DNA from: Papio anubis
Lineage: Eukaryota; Chordata; Mammalia; Primates; Cercopithecidae
NCBI RefSeq assembly: GCF_008728515.1
Contig: NC_044989.1
Location: forward strand, 70,023,754 to 70,087,753
Direction: 5' to 3'
Length of the DNA: 64,000 bases
In this document: positions 1-15,425 of the stretch, one piece after another
Layout: each line of letters starts with the position of its first letter
Position numbering within the stretch: the stretch's first letter is position 1
The notes under the pieces: model-generated
What the model saw: the letters and a program-made list of their open reading frames with translations, nothing else
Database searches by the model: none
What the model was told of the DNA's origin: nothing
Made by a program: the position numbers and the translations under genes

Positions 1-1059
1 CAATTTAGTGCCCAATTTAGGAAACACTGGGTTATATTAGGTTAAATAGATTCTTCCCTGAACTTTCAACATACCTGATAGTGACTAGTTAAATCTCCAA
101 GAAGAGCATCTAATATGCACTGTTTCCCAAATTTATTTGCCTAGTGAACCTCCCCTTTTTTGTTGCTCCTATTAATAGATGCCTGCAATGCAGTTCTGAA
201 GAACATAGAATTGGTCGGTGCAGTTCTTTGAAGAGTCCTCATCTGTGTTTAGTGAGGACTTCAAAGGGAAACTCTAAGCTCCCTGGGGAGGAAAGTGGCT
301 GGAAGGGGAGAAGGGAAGGCCCGAGAAGGAGCAGCTGGCCAGGAAGACAGGGGAGGTAACAGGTCGCTGTCTAGGGTCTGAGAGAGGGACAGGGCCATAA
401 GCAGGCAATGAGGAGCACGTTTCCATGTTAAGCTCAGTGAGACGCTGGGGCACAAGCAGATGGGCTTTGGGGTCAAGAGATAAGATGTTTAACAAGGAGA
501 GCCAGGAGCACTTCTGCAGGAACATGCAGCATGTCTTCAGGCCTCTGGGGATTCCAGAGGACATGGCACCCTGCCTGCAGGTCCCCAAGGACAGCCACAT
601 GTCGGGGCCACAGTGTCTGTGGGGGCAGGAGAGGAAGGAAATGAAGCATGCACAAAGTAGGTTACTGAGTGGTTTCATCGACATCTGTGACACCCACCCC
701 TAGGGGGTTCCTGGACATATTTGGGGTTAGGTTTAACAAGGGGAAGTAGCTATAGGGAAACAATATTTGCAGGGCCCAGTGCAAAATGACAACACAGGCT
801 CCTGGTTTTAGAGTTAAGAATTTCATGATTGTGACAGCTGAGCATTAAACCAAGCACCAGGCCCTTCTGAATGCAGACCTCTGGACACTCGTACAGGTTG
901 CACACCCATAAAGCGCCAGAGAGTTCTCAGTGGTCCTAAACTCCACTTGAATCTCCTGGCTACTGTGGCCTGGAGAAACCAGGTTACACATGGTTTATTT
1001 AAAAAGTAGGTCTCCCTATTCCAACGTATCTGATGATCATGGAAACACTGTTTACCAGT
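1..1059. other. Low-copy sequence without a recognised gene
   Basis: No Alu or L1 is seen here. A 92-codon frame runs on the plus strand at 425-703, but it has no family motif and no convincing splice sites. About 766-915 (gcagggcccagtgcaaaatg and following) resembles an ancient dispersed mammalian repeat that I cannot name. No promoter or RNA gene is visible. Confidence 0.5.
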
Positions 1060-1396
1060 TGCTATGGTCTGAATGTTTGTGTCTCCCCTCAACCCCTGCA
1101 ACATTCATATTTAATTCCCAATGCAATAGTATTAAGAAGTGGGGTCTGAGGAGGTGATGCGGCCCTAAAGTGAATGGGGTGAATGGGATGACTGCCCTGT
1201 GAGAGAGAACCAAGGGCGCTTGTTTGCCCCTTCCACAATGTGAGAACACGGCAGGAAGATACCCTGTGAAGCAGAAAGTGAGCCCTCATCAGACACCACA
1301 TCTGTTGGTGCCTTGACTTTGATCCAGAACTGTAAACTATAGATTTCTGTTGTTTATAAAATACCCAGTCTATGGCAGCCCAGATGGACTAAGACA
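1060..1396 (+). mobile_element. Solitary LTR, MaLR-type (MLT1/MST class)
   Basis: It begins TGCTATGGTCTGAATGTTTG and ends in the typical GGACTAAGACA, about 337 bp, with the polyadenylation-like TTTATAAAATACCCAGTC segment just before the end. No internal retroviral sequence is attached, so it is a solo LTR. A second copy of the same kind lies in opposite orientation at 4634-4965. The subfamily is assigned from memory and may be off. Confidence 0.75.
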
Positions 1397-1440
1397 CCAG
1401 TCGTTCTGGGTAAGCTTGACTTTGTTATAAGATAAATTTA

Positions 1441-1587
1441 TTTATTTATTATTAAATTTTAAATTATTTCAGAGATGGGGTCTTGCTATGTTGCCCAGGC
1501 TGGTCTCAAACTCCTGGGTTCAAGTGATCCACCTGCCTCGGCCTCCCAAAGTGCTGGGATTAAAGGCGTGAGCCACCATGCCCAGCC
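1441..1587 (-). mobile_element. Free left Alu monomer (FLAM-like), antisense
   Basis: Only one Alu arm is present, starting with a (TTTA)n tail and ending at the complement of GGCTGGGCATGG. It is flanked by a perfect 18-bp target-site duplication TGTTATAAGATAAATTTA at 1423-1440 and 1588-1605. It landed directly next to the truncated 5' end of another Alu. Confidence 0.85.
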
Positions 1588-1605
1588 TGTTATAAGATAA
1601 ATTTA

Positions 1606-1821
1606 ACCAGCTTGGGCAACAAGGCAAAACCTCATCTCTACAAAAAGTACAAAAATTAGCTGGCATGGTGGTGCACGCCGGCAGCCCCAGCTACTAAGGA
1701 GGCTGAGAGGTGGGAGTATCACTTGAGCCCAGGAGGCGAGGTTGCAGAAAGTCACGACTGCACCACTGCACTCCAGCTTGGGTGACAGAGCAAGACTCTG
1801 TCTCAAAAAAGAAAGAAAAAA
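1606..1821 (+). mobile_element. 5'-truncated Alu, sense
   Basis: It starts inside the left arm (ccagcttgggcaac), runs through the middle A-rich linker and the right arm, and ends in a short A/G-rich tail. The high divergence suggests an AluJ-age copy. Confidence 0.85.
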
Positions 1822-2372
1822 AGTACACATTAAATTCCAGGAACATATTTAATGCAGAAATCCAGGCACATTCAAGCTATTTCCATATATAGTACTCACA
1901 CCATAAACAGCATCCGTTCTTCTCACGCTGAGAATCAAGGCAGATTTGCAGCTGCACTGCAGACAAGCATAACCTTTGACTTTGTCCTGGGGTTCATACC
2001 AGTATTTATTTGGTGCTGAGGCAGCACTCAGCACCCGTGCTGATTTCCCTCAAAAATGAAAAACAAACTCAGGTGGAAAATCTGGGCAAGCAGTGTCATT
2101 TGCTATTTTTGGAGATGAGGGAGCAAAAAGAAGTTGTGCAAAGTGTTGTAATAAGCAACATGGAACGGCAACCCATGAGTGTGAAATACAACAACACCCG
2201 CATGCTCTTCTTGACAGTGATTGAATGGAAGCAACGAAGTGGAGGAGAAACCAGGCTGGGGAGAGCTGGCATCCCCTTGGGAGAGGCCTTTCCGACAATG
2301 GACTGAAAGCATGAGTTTCCTTACCCTGTAAGATTAATCTCCAATCAAACAGCAATCCTACCTCTGAGAAAA
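1822..2372. other. Low-copy sequence between Alu and Tigger1
   Basis: There is no recognised repeat or gene. Frames of 98 and 101 codons overlap on opposite strands and carry no motif. This is the left flank of the Tigger1 insertion. Confidence 0.4.
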
Positions 2373-4470
2373 AGGCACGCCTCAGAGGTTATGTGGGTTT
2401 TGATCCAGACCACTGCAATAAAACAAATATTTGGAATAAGCAAGTCACACAGATTTTTTGGTTTCCCAGTGCATAGAAAGGTTATGTTTACACTATACTG
2501 CAGTCTATGAAGTGTGCAATAGCATTATGTCTAAAAAAAAGTACATACTTTAATTTAAAAATACTTTATTGGTAAAAAAAAAAAAAAAAAAATGTTAACT
2601 GTCATCTGAGCCTTTAGTGAGTTAAAATCTTTTTGCTAGGGGAGGATCTTATCTTAACACTGGTGACTGCTGACTGACCAGGGTGGTGGCTGCGGAAGAT
2701 TGGGTGGCTGTGGCAATTTCTTAAAATAATACAATGAAGTTTGCCACATTTATTGACTCTTCCTCCCACAAAAGATTTCTCTGTATTGTGAGATGCTGTT
2801 TGATAGCATTTTGCCCACAGTAAAACCCCTTTCAAAATTGGATTCAATCCTCTCAAACCCTGCTGATGCTTTATCAACTAAGTTATGGAACATTCTCAAT
2901 TGTTTCTTGTCATTTCAACACTGTTCACAGCACCTTCACCAGAAGTAGCTTCCATCTCAAGAAATCACTTTCTTTGCTCATCCATAGAAAGCAATTCCTC
3001 ATCTGTTCAAGTTTGATCATGAGATTGCAGCAATTCAGTCACATCTTCAGGTACTATTCCAGTTCTCTTGCTATTTTCACCACATCTGCAGTGACTTCCT
3101 CCATTGAAGTCTCAAACCCTGCAGTCATCCACAAGGGTTAAAATCAGCTTCCTCCAAACTCTGTTCATGTTGATGGTTTTATAATAACATCTAGAATGGT
3201 GAATCCTTTCCAGAGGGTTTTCAATTTACTTTGCCCAGATCCATCAGAGGAATCACTATCTATGGCAGCTGTAGCCTTACAAATGTATTTCTTAAATAAC
3301 AAGCCTCGAAAGTCAAAAATCACTCCTTGGTCCACGGGCAACAGAATGGATGTTGTGTTAGCAGGCATGAAAACAACATTCAGCTCCTTGTACATCTCCA
3401 TCAGAGTTCTTGGGTAACTAGGTGCATTGTCAAGGAGCAGGAATATTTTTGTTTGTTTGTTTTTTGAGCAGTAAGTCTCAACAGTGGGCTTACATTATTC
3501 AGTAATCCATGCTATAAACAGATGTGCTGTCATCCAGGCTTTGTTGCTCCATTTATACAGCACAGGCAGAGTAGATTTAGCATAATTCTTAAGGGCCCTA
3601 GGATTTCCAGAATGGTAAATGAGCACCGTGTTCAACTTAAAGTCACCAGCTGCCTTAGTCACTAACAAGAGAGCTCCCTGTCCTTTGAAGCTTTGAAGCT
3701 AGACATTGACTTCTCTCTAGCTACAAAAGTCCTAGATGGCATCTTCTTCCAGTAGAAGGCTGTTTCATCTCCATTGAAAAGCTATTGTTCAGTGTAGCCA
3801 CCTTCATCTATGATCTTAGCTAGATCTTCTGGATAACTTGCTGCAGCTTCTCCATCAGCACTTGCTGCTTCACCTTGCACTTTTATGTTATAGAGATGGC
3901 TTCTTGCTTTAAATCTCACACAGCAACCTCTGCTAGCCTCAGACTTTTGTTCTACAGCTTCGTCACCTCTCCCAGCCTTCACAGGATTGAAAAGAGTTAC
4001 TGCTTTACTCTAGGCTAGGCTTTGGATGAAGGGAATGTTGTTGCTGGTTTGATCTTCTATCCAGCCCACTGAAACTTTCTCCATACCGAGGCTGTTTCGC
4101 TTTCTTATCATACTTGCGTTCAATGGAGTAGCACTTTTAATTTCCTTTAAGAATTTTTCCTTTGCATTCACAACTTGGCTCTCTGTTTGGCACAAGAAGC
4201 CTAACTTTTGGCCTGTCTTGGCTTTTGACACACCTTCCTTACTAAGCTTAATCATTTCTAGCTTCGGATTCAAAAATGAGAGATGCGCACGACTCTTCCT
4301 TTCACTTGAACACTGAGAGGCCATCGTAGGGCTATTAATTGGCCTAATGTCAATATTGTTGAGTCTGAGCAGTGGAGCAGTCAGTATATAATATTTATTA
4401 ATTAAGCTTGCTAATCTATATGGGCACAGTTTATGGTGCCCTAAACATTAACAATGGTAACATCAAAGAT
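2373..4470 (-). mobile_element. Tigger1 DNA transposon, antisense, right end lost
   Basis: The left edge matches the Tigger1 terminus (aggcacgcctcagaggttat, a decayed form of the inverted repeat), and the sequence can be followed for about 2.1 kb through the transposase region into the promoter-side sequence. The other terminal inverted repeat is missing: the element stops near 4470, where a FLAM/Alu begins. Tigger elements are pogo-type Tc1/mariner relatives and are inactive in primates. Confidence 0.92.
2595..4324 (-). pseudogene. Tigger1 transposase, inactivated
   Basis: The reading direction is antisense. The start codon is at 4322-4324, followed by about 100 codons of the N-terminal DNA-binding part (residues [11 protein letters not shown], then [17 protein letters not shown]). 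Further on are the DDE catalytic pieces: a DETAFYWKK segment near 3735-3765 and a DNAP segment near 3425. The conserved stretch [11 protein letters not shown] lies near 3340-3380. The family's C-terminal end (SDDS-stop) can be placed at 2595. At least one in-frame stop (complement of CTA at 3782-3784) and several frameshifts break it, so no protein can be made. The parent family encodes a DDE transposase related to CENP-B and Jerky proteins; this copy is a fossil. Confidence 0.9.
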
Positions 4471-4476
4471 GCCTGG

Positions 4477-4633
4477 GGCCAGGTGTGGTGGCTCAGGGGC
4501 CGGGCAAGGTGGTTCATTCCTATAACCTGAGCACTTTGAAAGGCTGAGACGGGAGGATCCCTTAAGCCCAGGAGTTTGAGGCTAGTCTGGGCAACACAGT
4601 AAGACCCCATTTCAAAAAAAAAAAGAAAACAAG
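4477..4633 (+). mobile_element. Alu left-monomer (FLAM-like) with duplicated 5' end
   Basis: A single Alu arm with an A-rich tail. Its first 20 or so bases occur twice in a row (ggccaggtgtggtggctcag, then ggccgggcaaggtggttcat), a small tandem duplication of the element's start. It truncates Tigger1 on the left and abuts an antisense LTR on the right. Confidence 0.8.
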
Positions 4634-4965
4634 AATACTATAGATTAGGTGGTTTAAAAACAACAGAAATTTATTTCTCACAGATCTGGAGGCTGAGAAG
4701 TCCAGGATCAAGGCACTGGCAGATTCAGAGTCTGATGTGGCCTGCTTTCTGGTTCATAGATGTCATCACCTTGCTCTGTCCTCACATGACCGAAGGGGCA
4801 AGGAAGCTCTTCTGAGTCTCTCAAAGATGAGCACTAATCTCATTCAGGAGGGCTCTGCTCATTCATGAATTCCCTCCCAAAGGCTCCGCCTCCTAATACC
4901 ATCACCTTGAGGATTGGGATTTGAACCTGCGGAATTTTGCCGGGCACAAACATTCAGTCTATAGC
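4634..4965 (-). mobile_element. Solitary LTR, MaLR-type, antisense
   Basis: This is the reverse complement of the same LTR kind as at 1060-1396: the ttatttctcacagatctggaggctgagaag part corresponds to the 3' region, and the copy ends near acattcagtctatagca. No internal region is attached. Confidence 0.75.
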
Positions 4966-5833
<868 letters not shown>

Positions 5834-5852
5834 TTACAAGGTTTATTTTTAT

Positions 5853-6302
5853 GCTTTGGAATATTGTTTGAAAGAATCAAAAGGAAATAAGAGAATGAGG
5901 CAGGAAAGGTGGAACAAGAGCTAAACAACAAAATCTGGAAAATAGACTATACTAATATCTTAAAAGGCTGATGGATTGAAGGAAAGATTCGGGTGAGGGG
6001 GACAACTGAAGTGATAATCATGGGTAAAGAGGAGGGTGTGATGGTCTTTGCCAAGCGCCAGCACTGGCAGTGGGAGTGTGTGGGGCAGGGTCTAGCACTT
6101 GTGTTCACGACATAGAGGAGGACCTGGGCCTAGAGCCACTCAGTAAACTGGTGGCAGAGCCGGGTTAAACTCTGGTCTCCTTGCCCCACCTTCCAGGGCT
6201 CTTTTCTCTATTTTGTGCACTCGGAGAAGGGAGTTAAAAGATCAAAGATGTGGAAAGCACATGTGAAAAGTTAGAGGCCACCCACATAGTAAGAAACTTA
6301 GG
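5853..6302. other. Low-copy sequence, weak MIR piece
   Basis: No gene is recognised. About 6140-6215 (aaactggtggcagagccggg and the following lines) reads as a short antisense MIR fragment. Confidence 0.4.
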
Positions 6303-6606
6303 GCCAGGTGCAGTGGCTCACACCTGTAATCCCAGCACTTTGGAGACCCAGGTGGGAGGATCACTTGAGCCCAGGAGTTCAAGACCAGCCCTGGCAACAC
6401 AGTGAGACCTCATTCTACAAAAAAGGAGAAATAAACAAGCCAGGCGTGGTGGTGTGAACCTGTAGTCTCAGCTACTCAGGAGATTGAGGAGGGAGGATTG
6501 CTTGAACCCAGGCTGCAGTGAGCTATGATCATGCCACTGTATTCCAGCCTAGATGACAGTGAGACCCTGTCTCAAAAAACAAACAAACAACAACAAAAAA
6601 ACAAAT
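6303..6606 (+). mobile_element. Alu (S/J age), sense
   Basis: Two arms from ggccaggtgcagtggctcac to an A-rich tail of (AAAC)n and (AAC)n. Confidence 0.93.
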
Positions 6607-7152
6607 TTAGGCTTACCACTTGAGGTGGACTTGATACTCCTAAAAACTGAGGGTTAAAAAAGAGGTGCAGGTTGAGGTGCCAGGAACAAAGACTCCAAGA
6701 CTGCAGCTTTGAGGCTTTCAAAGGAAGAGGGTCCATCATGACCAAGAAAAAATTTTCAGCACATGCTGTGCAGGTACCAGAACAAGGAGTGCTATAAAAA
6801 GCCTGAAGATGGTGACCTCCAGGGAATTTAGTCACCCCAGCAGGAAGGCAGCCATTCCAAAGATGTCCCAATGCAGTATATAACAGCCACAGGCAGTTAG
6901 TTCAATTAGCAAAGTGAGCACCCAGAGAGAATGGAAGGAGAGAGGGAAAACTGAAGAAATGTATAGAAAGACAAAAAGAAGATTTAACATTATGATTTTA
7001 GACAAGGTAGCAGAAGGAAATGTAATTTTTTTTAAAAGAAAGTGGTTAGATAAAACATCCAAATGGAAACACATCTTGTAAACCATGACAAAGCTCACAG
7101 CCTTTGAATACAAAATGTCACATTTTTATTTTAAACTTAAAAAATTAAAAAT
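6607..7152. other. Low-copy or old unresolved sequence
   Basis: No gene is recognised. Minus-strand frames of 93 and 99 codons are present but are A/T-biased and motif-free. Confidence 0.35.
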
Positions 7153-7308
7153 GCCGGATGTGGTGAAGCATGCTTATAGTCCCAGCTGCCCAGGAGGCTG
7201 AGATGGGAGGATCTCTTGAGCCCAGGAGTTGGAGGCTACAGTGAGCTATGGTACCACTGCACTCTAGCTTGGGTGACAGAGCAAGGCTGTCTCTAAATAA
7301 ATAAATAA
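7153..7308 (+). mobile_element. Alu monomer fragment (FRAM-like), sense
   Basis: Only one arm is present, from gccggatgtggtgaagcatg to a (TAAA)n tail. It lies between low-copy sequence and antisense L1M. Confidence 0.8.
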
Positions 7309-7785
7309 AAATAATTACATTCAAATAAAGTAAAAAGTCCAAGCACTACAAAAAGTTTTAAAAAGTCTTACTATCACTGCCACCATCCATACTCTTCCCA
7401 CTATTAACACTTTATTTGTGACTGCAGAAAAATATGTTACGATTATATAGAAATTACTCATAATTTATCACATACATACACAACACACACACACTTTTAG
7501 AAATGCATACACATGGGTCGTACAGTACACATTCTGTGGCATGCTATGGCCTTGATTACATAGTCATATATCTCAGAGCTCAAACCACCTTTTCAAAATC
7601 TCTACGGAGTAGTGTGCTATATATATGGTATTACATAATTATTTAGTGAATTCACCATTGTTGGGCATTTAAGTTGTTTGAAGATTTTGTTGTTACAGCG
7701 ATAGAAATGAACATACTTGGCATATTTTTTTCTTGGGTAACCTAAGGTAAATGTTTGGCAGTGGAATCACTTGGTCAAGGGGTCT
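7309..7785 (-). mobile_element. L1M fragment, antisense
   Basis: The segments ttgttgggcatttaagttgtttg and ggcagtggaatcacttggtcaagg are recognisable reverse-complement L1M ORF2/3' sequence. It is interrupted by the following Alu and its expanded tail. Confidence 0.65.
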
Positions 7786-7905
7786 TCCTTCCTTCCTTCC
7801 TTCCTTCCTTCCTTCCTTCCTTCCCCTTCCCTCCCTCCCTCCCTCCCTCCCTCCTTCCCTCCCTCCTTTCTTCTTTCTTTCCTTCCTTCCTTCCTTCCTT
7901 TCTTT

Positions 7906-7960
<55 letters not shown>

Positions 7961-7992
7961 CCTCCTCTCTCTCTCTTTTTCTTTCTTTTCTT
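7786..7992. repeat. Pyrimidine microsatellite (TTCC)n-(CCCT)n-(TTTC)n
   Basis: About 200 bp of almost pure pyrimidine on the plus strand, moving from TTCC through CCCT to TTTC units. It joins directly to the poly-T side of an antisense Alu, so it very likely grew from that Alu's tail. It lacks stop codons in several frames on both strands and so produces spurious Leu/Pro/Phe-rich and Lys/Glu-rich frames. Confidence 0.95.
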
Positions 7993-8280
7993 TTTGAGAC
8001 AGAGTCCACTCTGTCACCCAGGCCCCTGAATGCCATTAAGGTATGATCTCAGCTCACTGCCTCTGCCTCAGGTTCAAGTGATTCCTCCTCTGCCTCCGGC
8101 CTCCCAGGTGGCTGGGATCACAGGTGCCTGCCACCACATCCAGCTAATTTTTTGTATTAGTAGGGTCAGGTTCCTCATGTTGGAGTTGGTCTCCCGGACT
8201 CCTGACCTCAAGAGTGATCCATGCCTCAGCCTCCCAAAGTGCTGCTGGGATTACAGGAGTGAGCCACTGTGCACAGCCTA
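7993..8280 (-). mobile_element. Alu, antisense, degraded
   Basis: Both arms are present, from tttttgagacagagtccact to tgagccactgtgcacagcc, with internal insertions and deletions near 8020-8040 and 8160. Confidence 0.9.
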
Positions 8281-9413
<1,133 letters not shown>

Positions 9414-10348
9414 TTTTTTACTTTTTGTTATGGAAAAAATCTAAAATATAAAAATACATAAATCAAATATATTTAAAAAGTGGAGAAAAGAGTACTATGC
9501 GTACCCATTACCAAGTTTAATCTCCACCACACCTCAAATTATTTTGAGGGCTAGGCATGGTGGCTCACACTTGTAATCCCAGCACTTGGGAGGCAGAGGT
9601 GGGTGGGTCACTTAAAGCCAGGAGTTGGAGACCAGCCTGGGCAATATAGTGAGACTCCATCTCTAAAAAATTAGCCAAGCGTGGTGGTGTGCACCTGTAG
9701 TCTCAGCTACTCGGGAGGCTGAAGAGGGAGGATCACTTGAGCCCAAGAGTTGGAGGTTAAGTGAGCTGTGATTGTACCACTGTACTCCAGCATGAGTGAC
9801 AGAGTGAGACCCTGTCTCTTAATAAAAAATTATTTTGAAGCAGAGCCTAGACATCATCATTTCATCCATAAGTATTTTCAGTGTGTATATCTAAAGACAA
9901 AATTCTTTTAAAACATAACTATAAAACTATAATCATATGTATATTGTTTTTAAATATAAAACTTCATTTCTAAGCAAACTTACCAATCATTTTCTATATA
10001 GTTTCTGGGTTTTGTGCCGTGTTTACAAAGTCTTCATAACAATATTATAAATAAACTCACCCATGTTTTCTTCTAGCATTTATTTTACTCAAAAACCTTT
10101 CATTAAATTCAAAATTATTGTCCAGTGCATGCAAAGTTCTTAAGCCCTGGAGAGAGACAGAGACACGGGGTAATCAGAGCCAAGAGAGTTAATTTCCCTG
10201 CCCACTTTCTCACCTGTAAAACATCTACTGCCATGAAACACCTTTTCAGGCCCTGTCCTCCTGTTCCCTCCGTAGACAACCTTCCCGACCTCGCTATGTG
10301 GGTCAGAGCCTCCTATGGACTCTTTCGCCTCTGGCTTCCTTTTTTAAA
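9414..10348. other. Old L1M-like or unresolved sequence around an Alu
   Basis: The segment after the inner Alu (gaagcagagcctagacatca, ttcatccataagtattttca) resembles an L1M 3' UTR. The part at 10125-10340 looks low-copy and has no gene signal. Confidence 0.4.
9547..9832 (+). mobile_element. Alu (J/S age), sense
   Basis: Two arms, flanked by the TSD AAATTATTTTGA on both sides. Confidence 0.93.
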
Positions 10349-10910
10349 AAAAAAAAAATAAGAGTGTTATTAAAATACAATTCACATATAAAATGTACCC
10401 TTTTAAAGTATGCAATTCAGTGATTTCAGTGTATTCACAGTTGTGCAATCTTTACCATTATCTAATTTTACATTTTTTTCATCACCCACAAAAGAAATCT
10501 TCTACCCATTAAGTGATCACTCCCCATTTTCATGTCCCCCCAGTCCCTGGCAACCACTAATCTACTTTGTCTCTATGGATTCCCAAGACATTCATAGAAA
10601 TAGAATCACAATCTGTGGCCTTTTGTGTCTGACTTTTTTATTGCTAGCACTTTTAGAGTTTCATTTTAACATTTTACATCATACCCTTGCTGGAATTTAC
10701 TTTAATGAAGGAAGAGGAGTTATACAGCTTGACTCTTTTTTCTCCCACATAGTCCTGTCATAGTCTCAACACTGGTTTCTGAATAATTCATCTTTCCTCT
10801 CATGGATTAGAAATGTCACCATTACCATCTACTAAATTCTCATTTTAGTTTATTTCTGGATTTCCTATTTTATTCTGTTATCTATCTAAATCTTTGCTAG
10901 AATCAAACTA
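10349..10910 (-). mobile_element. L1M 3' UTR, antisense
   Basis: The line attcacatataaaatgtaccc, cagttgtgcaatctttacca and gtccctggcaaccactaatc is standard reverse-complement L1M 3' UTR, a second copy of the sequence type found at 8281-8600. Confidence 0.75.
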
Positions 10911-11046
10911 GGTTTTTTTTTTTTTAACTTATTTACTTATTTTAGTGATGGAGTCTTACTATATTGCTCAGGCTGGATTTAAGCCATCCTCCTGCCTCAG
11001 CCTCCCAAGTAGCTGGGACTACAGGTGCGTGCCACCCCACCCAGCT
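10911..11046 (-). mobile_element. Alu fragment, antisense
   Basis: Poly-T, then part of one arm (tgatggagtcttactatatt to gtgccaccccacccagc). It is truncated inside the element. Confidence 0.85.
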
Positions 11047-11450
11047 TAAATGTTTTAATTCTTGTAACTTTAAAATGCATTTAAATATTTAATCTAACTG
11101 CCTCCCCTCCCCTAATATCTTTCTGTTGAGATTTTCTTCCTGGCTACTCTTTCTTGTTTATTTCTACAGATGAACCCAATATTTTCTTGTAAAATGTTGA
11201 AAATACATTTTTAAAAATTTTTATTGGGACCACATTGAGTTGACAGATTAAATTCAGCAAGAATTAATACCCCTTAATAGAGATTTTATATTTTCTTTAC
11301 ATGGTCCTGCCTATTTCCTGTTAAGTTTATTTTCAGACAAATTGATGATAGTGTTGCTATTTAAATGAGATCTTTTCTTTCATTGTATTTTCTAACTAGC
11401 CATTTTGTACAGTAATTATGCAAAAAGTAACTAACTACTTAACTACAATT
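11047..11450 (-). mobile_element. L1M ORF2-region fragment, antisense
   Basis: The segment tttttattgggaccacattg with its neighbours matches the reverse complement of an L1 ORF2 stretch. The edges are uncertain. Confidence 0.5.
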
Positions 11451-11454
11451 CTCT

Positions 11455-11925
11455 TATAATTTCTGTTAGCTTTTCTGGCAAAATAAACCACCCAATACTT
11501 AGTGTCTTAAAATAAGAAACGTTATTTCTCAACTCTGTGGGTCAACTGGCAGTTCTTCTGGTCTGGGCCTACTCGGTTTATTTCTGCAGAAAACTGGCAC
11601 TTTCATTGGCCTTGATAGATGGGAGTGGCTTCACTCAGATGTCTGGTAGTTGGTTCTGTGTCAGGAGCAACAGGGATGAAGAGGCTATGTGCTTCTCATC
11701 ATGCCATGGGCTTACCTAGGCTTATTCACAGAGCAGTGGTCACAGTCTCTTAAAATGGTAAAAGAGGGCAAGTTCCAACACACGAATATTTTTCAAGCTT
11801 CTGCTTGCATCATGTTTGCTAATGTCCCATTGTTCTAAAGAAAGTCACATGGTTGAGCTCATAGTGTGAAGAAATATGCTTCATTTCTGAGAAGAGCTGC
11901 AAAAGATTGTAGCTGTTTTTGCAAT
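11455..11925. repeat. Old interspersed repeat, family unresolved
   Basis: The layout (aaataaaccacccaatactt, ctgtgggtcaactggcagtt, gtcacatggttgagctca) matches a common mammalian repeat whose name I cannot give with certainty. A diverged relative lies at 49500-50075. Confidence 0.5.
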
Positions 11926-12124
11926 CTCCCCCAGATTCCTAACATTTCTTTTTGGCCTATTTTCGTCAGGTTTCTAGTAATTATTTGATACCATTTAAAT
12001 TAATAAATCCTCCTTACCTTAAGAGGTAATTTTAACTCTTAAATTATTTTCTTACTTAATCGTACTGGTTAGGATTTCCAAAACATTATGAAAGTATAAT
12101 ATCTTACTTTAAAAGGTTACTGAT

Positions 12125-13402
<1,278 letters not shown>

Positions 13403-13584
13403 TTAATTTTTTTAATTAAAATTTTTTATTAAAAAATATATACATTTGTGTAGTGTGAGAACAAAAAAAGAAAAAGCATAATATGTTCTTTCTTTAATGG
13501 AGATTAAAGTATGATGCTGAATTTTTATAATGCAAAAATAATCTAGCTTTTTCTAAGATACTAAGACTCTGGTTTTTGTTTTGA

Positions 13585-14504
<920 letters not shown>

Positions 14505-14661
14505 CTGTCCATGGCGAAAACCTGTCTCTACAAAAAACACAAAAATTAGCCAGACTGGTGGCACCTGCCTATAATCCTGGCTACTTGGGAGGCTGAGGTG
14601 GGAGGATCATTTGAGCCTGGGAGAAGAAAGAAAGAGAGAAAGAAAGAGAGAGAAAGTATTC
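14505..14661 (+). mobile_element. Alu fragment with GAAA/GA tail, sense
   Basis: It runs from the middle of the left arm (gcctgtccatggcgaaaacc) into the start of the right arm and then directly into a (GAAA)n(GA)n tract, so the remainder of the right arm is missing. Confidence 0.8.
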
Positions 14662-14885
14662 TTCATGAGTCTCTCGGTTCTTTTACTGGGGAGACAGATG
14701 CATTTAGGTGATTTTCTTCAGCTCATCCTGCAGGACCAGCAGATCCCTGTTTCTGAGGACCACATGCCCTTGAAGAAAGCTTTGCCCCTTTCCTCTCTGA
14801 AGACGGTCCTCCAACAATTGAGGGTGTCTGTGTACTGGAAGTCAGCTTCTTTGTGCCCGGACTGCATCTGCATCCCATCCACCTA
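14662..14885. other. Low-copy segment trapped between two Alu fragments
   Basis: About 220 bp of balanced composition, open throughout in one plus-strand frame (residues such as [19 protein letters not shown]). No family is recognised. It could be unique flank or a short retrocopied or transduced piece. Confidence 0.35.
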
Positions 14886-15139
14886 GGCAGGCAGATCATT
14901 TGAGGCCAGGAGTTCGAAACCAGCCTGGTCAACATGGTGAAACCCTGTCTCTACTAAAAATACAAAAATCAGCCGGGAATGGTCACATGTGCCTATAATC
15001 CCAGCTACTCAGGAGGTTGAGGCAGGAGAATCGCCTGCACCCCAGATGGAGGTTGCAGTGAGTCGAGATAGCACCACTGCATTCCAGCCTGGGTGATAAA
15101 GCAAGACTCCATCTCAAAAAAAAAAAAAAAAAAAAATAG
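14886..15139 (+). mobile_element. 5'-truncated Alu, sense
   Basis: It starts at aggcaggcagatcatttgag, inside the left arm, and continues to a 24-base poly-A. Confidence 0.92.
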
Positions 15140-15425
15140 AGTGTTACGTGTCACTGTTGTTACTCTTTGCTCAACATATTTTTTTATTTTTGGAGCATAC
15201 CACTCTTTGTTTATTCATTCTTAAGTTGACAGACTTTAAGCCAGTTTCTAGTTTGAGATAATTAAAAATAGAGCTGCTCTGAACATTCATGTATATGTCT
15301 CTTGGAGAACATGTGTACCTATTTCTGTTGGGTATATTCCTATGAATGGGGTTGTTGAATTGTAAGTTATATGTAACTTCAACTTTGATAAATATGATAA
15401 AAATTTTTTCCAAAGTGTTGTACCA

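Noticed and set aside
7751..8046. Several overlapping frames of 80-92 codons, Leu/Pro/Phe-rich on plus and Lys/Glu-rich on minus
   Set aside because: They are translations of the stop-free pyrimidine microsatellite and the adjoining Alu.
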